From: Candidatus Zixiibacteriota bacterium | Lineage (GTDB): Bacteria > Zixibacteria > MSB-5A5 > JAABVY01 > JAHJOQ01 | Reading direction: 5' to 3' | DNA length: 10,949 nt | Assembly (NCBI GenBank): GCA_024275215.1 | Contig: JAJRZO010000481.1 | Location: forward strand, 1 to 10,949 | In this document: positions 7,027 through 10,949 of the stretch, piece after piece | How the letters are laid out: each line of letters opens with the position of its first letter | Numbering within the stretch: the stretch's first letter is position 1 | Translations under genes and position numbers: made by a program | Notes under the pieces: generated by a model | Database searches by the model: none | What the model saw: only the letters and a program-made list of their open reading frames with translations | Told to the model about the DNA's origin: nothing

Positions 7027-7060
7027 TCTGAAGCTGATCATGCAAGCTTTCAGCCCGCTG
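7001..7060 (+). promoter_or_regulatory. Candidate antiterminator and competing hairpins
   Basis: CGGCGGG (7005-7011) can pair with CCCGCTG (7054-7060) over seven base pairs, one of them G-U. This sequesters the 5' arm of the terminator. It competes with a local TCTCC/GGAGA hairpin (7001-7005 with 7010-7014). Between the arms lies a perfect CATGATC/GATCATG hairpin (7022-7028 with 7036-7042), and CTGAAGCT (7028-7035) can alternatively pair with AGCTTTCAG (7045-7053) with one bulge. Such mutually exclusive pairings are what an attenuator needs. They were found by eye, and folding energies were not calculated. Confidence 0.45.
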
Positions 7061-7086
7061 TGACCGGATGGTTCGGCGGGCTTTTT
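7052..7086 (+). terminator. Intrinsic terminator in the exporter leader
   Basis: AGCCCGC (7052-7058) pairs with GCGGGCT (7076-7082), followed at once by a five-T run (7082-7086). The apical part can pair further as CCG/CGG. It sits after the short leader ORF and 51 bases before the exporter start, not after a large gene, so it probably acts as a conditional terminator of the leader. Confidence 0.65.
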
Positions 7087-7137
7087 CGTTGCCGGACTGT
7101 CATAAAAATGACGCATTGACAAAGTGAAGGCATGACA

Positions 7138-8946
7138 ATGGAAAGTGATTTCTACGAAGACGAAAAGATAAGGCCTGAAGAAGACATAGACTCAAAAAAA
7201 GCATTCAAAAAGCTATTGCCGCTGCTCCGACCCCATAAGCGCGGATTGCTGCTTTGCCTGGTGTTGCTGTTCTCGGCTACGATTCTTTCACTGATCTGGC
7301 CTGTATTGATGAAACGCGCACTCGATGTTAACATCAAGAACAGTGATTTCGAAGGGTTGCTCCTGACGGTTGCGGCAATCGGATTGATCCAGATTGTTAC
7401 GCTCGTGTTGCAGTACCTACAGCGCGTCAAACTGGAGATCATCGGTCAGGATGTAATGGTTGATTTGAAACGAAAGCTGTTCAATCACATTCTTTCACTC
7501 GATGTTTCTTTCTTTGATCGCAATCCGGTAGGGCGGCTATTGGCGCGGGTTGAAACAGACACGGAGTCTCTAAGGATGCTCTTCACGAATACGGTTGTCC
7601 TGATAGTTGGTGACTTGATTCTGATCGTCGGCATCTTTGGGTTGATGTTCTATTTCAGTTGGAGGCTGGCATTGATCCTGGTGACGATAATGCCGATAAT
7701 TGCGGTTCTTGTAATTATATTCGAGCGAGTAACTACGCCGAGGTTTCTCGCTGTTCGCAAGAAGATGGCCGAAGTGACCGCGCAGTTGACTGAGTTCCTG
7801 CATGGCATGTCAATCATCCAGATATTCCATCGGGGATCGTACGCGCGCGAGCGTGTGTATCACGCGAACAAACTCAAGTTCGATGAGGACAAGTTTGTGA
7901 ACATAGCGGTCTGCGTGTTTTTCAATACTGTCTTTTTCTTCGAATATGTGATGGTTGCGCTGACATTGTTTTTCGGTGTCTACTGGATCGAACAGGGTGC
8001 TGTCACAGTCGGGACAATCGGCATGTTCATTGTGCTGATATGGCGGTCGTTCGAACCGATCTGGCGGACATCGGAACAACTTGCCAGTATCCAGAAAGCG
8101 ATAGCCGGTGCGAAGAGGATATTTGCGCTGCTCAACGAGAAACAGAACCTTCCCGATCCTGCTGAGCCGGTCGAGATCGGTTTGATCGAGAAGGGCATAC
8201 GTTTTGAAAATGTGTCGCTGTCATACAACGATGACGGCAACTATGCGCTCAAAGATGTGACATTCGAGATTCCGGCAGGTCGCCGAGTAGCATTGGTCGG
8301 CGTAACTGGTGGTGGAAAAACTTCAGTTATATCTTTGCTGCTGCGGCTATACGATCCGCAAAAAGGGAAAATTACGATAGACGGCGTAGACATCAGGAAT
8401 ATGCGCAAAGCTGATCTGCGCAGGAGATTCGCACTTGTTTTGCAGGATATACTGCTTTTCCCGGGAGACATCAAATCGAATATCTCTCTCGAATCGGATG
8501 ATATATCATTCGAAAGAGTAATCGAGGCGTCGAAAACAGTCGAGGCTGACCGTTTCATCACGCGGTTGCCTGACGGGTACTCGACTGAAGTCTCAGAGAA
8601 AGGCTCGAATTTCAGTCGTGGCGAAAGACAATTGCTGTCGTTTGCAAGAGCGCTCGTGACAGATCCCGATGTCCTGTTGCTCGATGAAGCGACAAGCTCT
8701 GTTGATCCTGAAACCGAGAGCACCATTCAGGCTTCTTTGAAGAAGCTGATGGAAGGGCGGACATCGCTGATAATCGCGCATCGTCTCTCGACAATTCTCG
8801 ATGTCGACGAGATCATGGTGATTCGTCGCGGTGAGATAATCGAGCGTGGAACTCATACGGAGTTGATTTTGAAGGATGGATATTACTCCAAGTTGTTCCA
8901 CCTGCAGTTCAAGAGTAGAAATGGAGTCGAGTCAAATGTTGGATAA
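7138..8946 (+). CDS. ABC exporter half-transporter, subunit with catalytic Glu (BmrD/YheH, TM288-like)
   Basis: This is one half of a heterodimeric ABC exporter: six N-terminal membrane helices fused to one ATPase domain, 602 residues. Helices lie near 33-58, 71-94, 147-175, 176-196, 257-284 and 289-305. In the ATPase domain Walker A is GVTGGGKT (388-395), the Q-loop is LVLQD (Gln436), the signature is the deviant FSRGE (492-496) instead of LSGGQ, Walker B is VLLLDE with Glu517 and the switch His is His548 (AHRLST). ATG 7132 lies one base after AAGG, whereas ATG 7138 has a seven-base spacer, so I prefer 7138; 7132 adds two residues. It overlaps the next gene by 11 bp. The likely role is export of drugs or lipids with the next product; the substrate is unknown. 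An acidic N-terminal extension precedes helix 1. Confidence 0.88.
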   Translation: MESDFYEDEKIRPEEDIDSKKAFKKLLPLLRPHKRGLLLCLVLLFSATILSLIWPVLMKRALDVNIKNSDFEGLLLTVAAIGLIQIVTLVLQYLQRVKLEIIGQDVMVDLKRKLFNHILSLDVSFFDRNPVGRLLARVETDTESLRMLFTNTVVLIVGDLILIVGIFGLMFYFSWRLALILVTIMPIIAVLVIIFERVTTPRFLAVRKKMAEVTAQLTEFLHGMSIIQIFHRGSYARERVYHANKLKFDEDKFVNIAVCVFFNTVFFFEYVMVALTLFFGVYWIEQGAVTVGTIGMFIVLIWRSFEPIWRTSEQLASIQKAIAGAKRIFALLNEKQNLPDPAEPVEIGLIEKGIRFENVSLSYNDDGNYALKDVTFEIPAGRRVALVGVTGGGKTSVISLLLRLYDPQKGKITIDGVDIRNMRKADLRRRFALVLQDILLFPGDIKSNISLESDDISFERVIEASKTVEADRFITRLPDGYSTEVSEKGSNFSRGERQLLSFARALVTDPDVLLLDEATSSVDPETESTIQASLKKLMEGRTSLIIAHRLSTILDVDEIMVIRRGEIIERGTHTELILKDGYYSKLFHLQFKSRNGVESNVG

Positions 8947-10735
8947 ATTGAAGTGGTTGTTGAGTTATTATCGCGGCTACTGGTATGTGCTGGCGGTACT
9001 GGTATTGTTGACACCTGTACGGACAGTGTTCCAGGTTTCGATTCCGAGGCTGATCGAATTTACGGTCGACTTCGTGAAGACAAGCGCGGTACCATCGAAC
9101 GCTGTAGCGGTCTGGCTTGCCGAATTCGGGGCTGATTACGGCTTCTCGACTGCAGCAACATATTCGTTATCCCTGGTGATCCTTGGTCTGTGTGCGAGTG
9201 TGCTCTATTGCTTCGTACAATGCCATCGCGCATGGATGAATCTCAGGCTCGAATGGGCTTTTCGTCAGAAGGCATTCGACGGCATCACTCAGCGCGGACC
9301 TGACTTTTTCAATAAGTTCCGAACTGGTGATCTTGTCACCAGAATGACTGACGATGTCGCTGAAAAGCTGTCATGGTTCGCGTGCTCCGGTGTGTTCAGA
9401 CTCTACGAAGCTGTTCTGATGGTGATTTTCACTATCGCGATGATGGCTATGATCGATCCGATACTGACGATCTGGTCGGTTGCGCCGTTGCCGTTTCTGA
9501 TTCTGGTCTTTTTCAAGACTTCATCGCTGCTGGACAAGCGATATGACCATTTGCAGAAGCGAATATCGCGGTTCAATGATGTCATGGAAGCGTGCTTCAG
9601 TGGTATCAGGGTTGTCAAAGCGTATGTAAGAGAGAAGGCGCAGAAGGCGAAGTATGATATCGCTGTAGCCGAACGTCGGGATGCTGAGATCGCGACTGTC
9701 AGGACACAGGCTGTCATCGAATCGCTGTATATGTATATCTGGCAGTTCGGCATCATTATTGTTTTGCTTGCGGGCGGGTATTTCGTGATGAATTCCGGAT
9801 TGTCGCTCGGGAAACTGATCGCGTTTGTATACTATGTCGTGTATCTCGTTTTCCCGATGTTCGACATCGGACAGTTTCTGGTCAAGTCGAGACAGTCGGC
9901 GGTTTCGATCGGCCGTCTGATGGAACTTGAGAAAATGGAACCGATGGTCACTGACGGCGTCACAGCATCAGGAGATGGTAATCTGAGTGGACACATCAAG
10001 TTCGATCACGTGACATTCGGGTTTACAGGTCTCAAACGAAATATCATTGATGATATATCGATGGAGATCAAACCGGGCGAAACTGTTGCGCTGGTCGGGC
10101 GCGTCGGATCCGGCAAGAGCTGGCTGATAAACATGATTCCGCGTCTTGTTGATCCGACAGCCGGCAGGATCGAAATAGATGGTCGTGAGTTGAAACAGTT
10201 GCAGTTGGAGAGCCTTCGCTCGCAGATTGGATATGTTCCGCAGGAACCGGTATTGTTCAGTGATACGATCAGGAATAATATCATCCTCGGACGGGAAAAT
10301 ATTCCTGACAATCTGATCGACTGGGCGGTGGAGATTTCGCAATTGAAAAGCGAAATCGATTCGCTCCCGAACGGTATCGAGACAGCCATCGGCACGCGAG
10401 GTATGATGCTTTCTGGCGGTCAGAAACAACGTCTATCGCTGGCGAGAGCCCTTGTCGGTAAGCCGAAGATTCTGATTCTCGATGATTGTACATCCGCGCT
10501 CGATTCATCGACTGAAGCCGCGTTGTGGGATCGATTGCATAAGGTCATGCCTGAGATGACTGCTATTATGATAACGCATCGACCCGACACTCTGGAGCAG
10601 GCTGACAGAATCTATGTGCTTGAGAATGGACATATCGCTGAGCAGGGATCGCATGACGATCTGTTGACTTGTGATGGCGTGTATGCAAAGATGTACAAGC
10701 GCTATCGACTCGAAGAGGAAGTCGCGTTTGAGTAA
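8936..10735 (+). CDS. ABC exporter half-transporter, subunit with degenerate Walker B (BmrC/YheI, TM287-like)
   Basis: This is the second half-transporter, 599 residues from the ATG at 8936, which has GGAG nine bases upstream and overlaps the previous stop by 11 bp. An in-frame ATG at 8921 is an alternative. Helices lie near 14-38, 75-97, 150-173, 175-195, 265-286 and 289-310. In the ATPase domain Walker A is GRVGSGKS (388-395), the Q-loop is Gln436 (YVPQEP), the signature is a perfect LSGGQ (492-496), Walker B is ILILDD with Asp517 in place of the catalytic Glu and the switch His is His548. The Asp is the hallmark of the non-catalytic site in heterodimeric exporters such as TM287/288 and BmrCD. 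Its LSGGQ completes the active site on the partner. In B. subtilis and Thermotoga the degenerate subunit is, as I recall, encoded first; here it is second. Confidence 0.88.
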   Translation: MLDKLKWLLSYYRGYWYVLAVLVLLTPVRTVFQVSIPRLIEFTVDFVKTSAVPSNAVAVWLAEFGADYGFSTAATYSLSLVILGLCASVLYCFVQCHRAWMNLRLEWAFRQKAFDGITQRGPDFFNKFRTGDLVTRMTDDVAEKLSWFACSGVFRLYEAVLMVIFTIAMMAMIDPILTIWSVAPLPFLILVFFKTSSLLDKRYDHLQKRISRFNDVMEACFSGIRVVKAYVREKAQKAKYDIAVAERRDAEIATVRTQAVIESLYMYIWQFGIIIVLLAGGYFVMNSGLSLGKLIAFVYYVVYLVFPMFDIGQFLVKSRQSAVSIGRLMELEKMEPMVTDGVTASGDGNLSGHIKFDHVTFGFTGLKRNIIDDISMEIKPGETVALVGRVGSGKSWLINMIPRLVDPTAGRIEIDGRELKQLQLESLRSQIGYVPQEPVLFSDTIRNNIILGRENIPDNLIDWAVEISQLKSEIDSLPNGIETAIGTRGMMLSGGQKQRLSLARALVGKPKILILDDCTSALDSSTEAALWDRLHKVMPEMTAIMITHRPDTLEQADRIYVLENGHIAEQGSHDDLLTCDGVYAKMYKRYRLEEEVAFE

Positions 10736-10740
10736 TCCAT

Positions 10741-10805
10741 GTAGGTCAAGCGGCCTGCCCGCTTGACAATTAGACGATTGTCAAGCGCGAGCGCGCTTGA
10801 CCTAC
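10741..10805. repeat. 65-bp inverted-repeat element of the GTAGGTC family
   Basis: GTAGGTCAAGCG at the left end is exactly complementary to CGCTTGACCTAC at the right end (10794-10805). Each half also forms its own hairpin: GTCAAGCGG/CCGCTTGAC (10745-10753 with 10759-10767) and GTCAAGCGCG/CGCGCTTGAC (10780-10789 with 10792-10801). It starts five bases after the exporter stop. It shares the terminal GTAGGTC/GACCTAC with the 4053-4170 element. It has no T-run, so any terminator role would be atypical. Confidence 0.75.
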
Positions 10806-10819
10806 AAAGCTTTAAGTAG

Positions 10820-10842
10820 CTCACGCTCATTTGGAGCGTGAG
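10820..10842. repeat. CTCACG hairpin, second copy
   Basis: CTCACGCTC and GAGCGTGAG form a perfect 9-bp stem with a five-base loop. It matches the 4202-4224 hairpin in its outer CTCACG/CGTGAG bases but differs in the inner ones. It lies 14 bases after a GTAGGTC inverted repeat. Confidence 0.65.
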
Positions 10843-10850
10843 ATTCTTGT

Positions 10851-10877
10851 GTAGGTCAGGAGCCCTGTGCTCCTGAC
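10851..10877. repeat. Single GTAGGTC hairpin
   Basis: GTAGGTC begins the unit, and GTCAGGAGC (10855-10863) pairs perfectly with GCTCCTGAC (10869-10877) around a five-base loop. It corresponds to one half of the longer inverted-repeat elements. It ends three bases before the stop codon of the minus-strand gene at the right edge. Confidence 0.65.
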
Positions 10878-10880
10878 AAT

Positions 10881-10949
10881 TCACTTAAAGAATTTCTCAA
10901 ATATCTCTGTTGCTTTGCTGAATGGATCAGACGCGCCTGATGCGATTTC
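10881..10949 (-). CDS. C-terminal end of an unidentified protein (runs off the right edge)
   Basis: Read on the minus strand from the edge, a frame gives 22 residues, EIASGASDPFSKATEIFEKF followed by FK, then TGA. It has a plausible amphipathic C-terminal helix, and the compact hairpin cluster to its left fits a convergent intergenic region between it and the exporter genes. Too little is visible to name a family. The other minus-strand frames are less protein-like. Confidence 0.45.
   Translation of the reverse strand, partial: EIASGASDPFSKATEIFEKFFK

Noticed and set aside
6946..7090. Known metabolite riboswitch class in the exporter leader
   Set aside because: I looked for conserved cores of glycine, TPP, cobalamin, c-di-GMP, ZTP and similar classes and found none; a strong short ORF fits a translation-controlled attenuator better.
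7099..7112. GTCAT-AAAA-ATGAC inverted repeat near the exporter start as an operator
   Set aside because: Arms are only five bases, it lies downstream of the terminator and likely inside the transcript, and it is expected by chance at this A+T content.

Overview
The window is a compact stretch of a Gram-negative (diderm) bacterial genome of moderate G+C. The evidence is an outer-membrane-lipoprotein pair of the LpoB type, Shine-Dalgarno-led genes with short gaps or overlaps, and sigma70-like promoters. One gene breaks the pattern: gatE, the large subunit of the archaeal-type Glu-tRNA(Gln) amidotransferase. This gene, together with palindromic intergenic repeats beginning GTAGGTC, suggests an uncultured candidate phylum. 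Zixibacteria is my guess from memory of similar repeats, and it is not proven by the sequence.

Layout. Positions 1-1974 (+) hold the 3' part of an LpoB-like lipoprotein gene, overlapped by a COG3014-type lipoprotein gene. Positions 1963-3879 (-) hold gatE, convergent with the lipoprotein pair and overlapping it by 12 bp. Positions 3880-4293 are a divergent intergenic region with a good gatE promoter, a 118-bp inverted-repeat element and a separate perfect hairpin. Positions 4294-6786 (+) look like one transcription unit: a NatA-type ABC ATPase, a NatB-type ABC-2 permease and a DinB/YfiT-like metal-binding four-helix protein. Positions 6787-7137 are a leader region with promoter-like boxes, a possible operator, a 26-codon ORF with a strong ribosome binding site, mutually exclusive RNA pairings and an intrinsic terminator. 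Positions 7138-10735 (+) encode two overlapping half-transporters that form a heterodimeric ABC exporter of the BmrCD/TM287-288 type. Positions 10736-10880 contain three more hairpin repeats. The C-terminal 22 codons of a minus-strand gene run off the right edge.

How the genes work together. LpoB and the COG3014 protein probably act at the outer membrane/periplasm in cell-wall synthesis. GatE would make Gln-tRNA(Gln) with a GatD encoded elsewhere. NatAB and the exporter pair are two separate ABC systems. The exporter halves have complementary nucleotide-binding sites: one carries the catalytic Glu but a deviant signature, the other a perfect LSGGQ but Asp for Glu. Its leader has the layout expected for ribosome-controlled transcription attenuation, a mechanism known for the related bmrCD operon of Bacillus. 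This leader and the bacterial gatE are the most interesting items.
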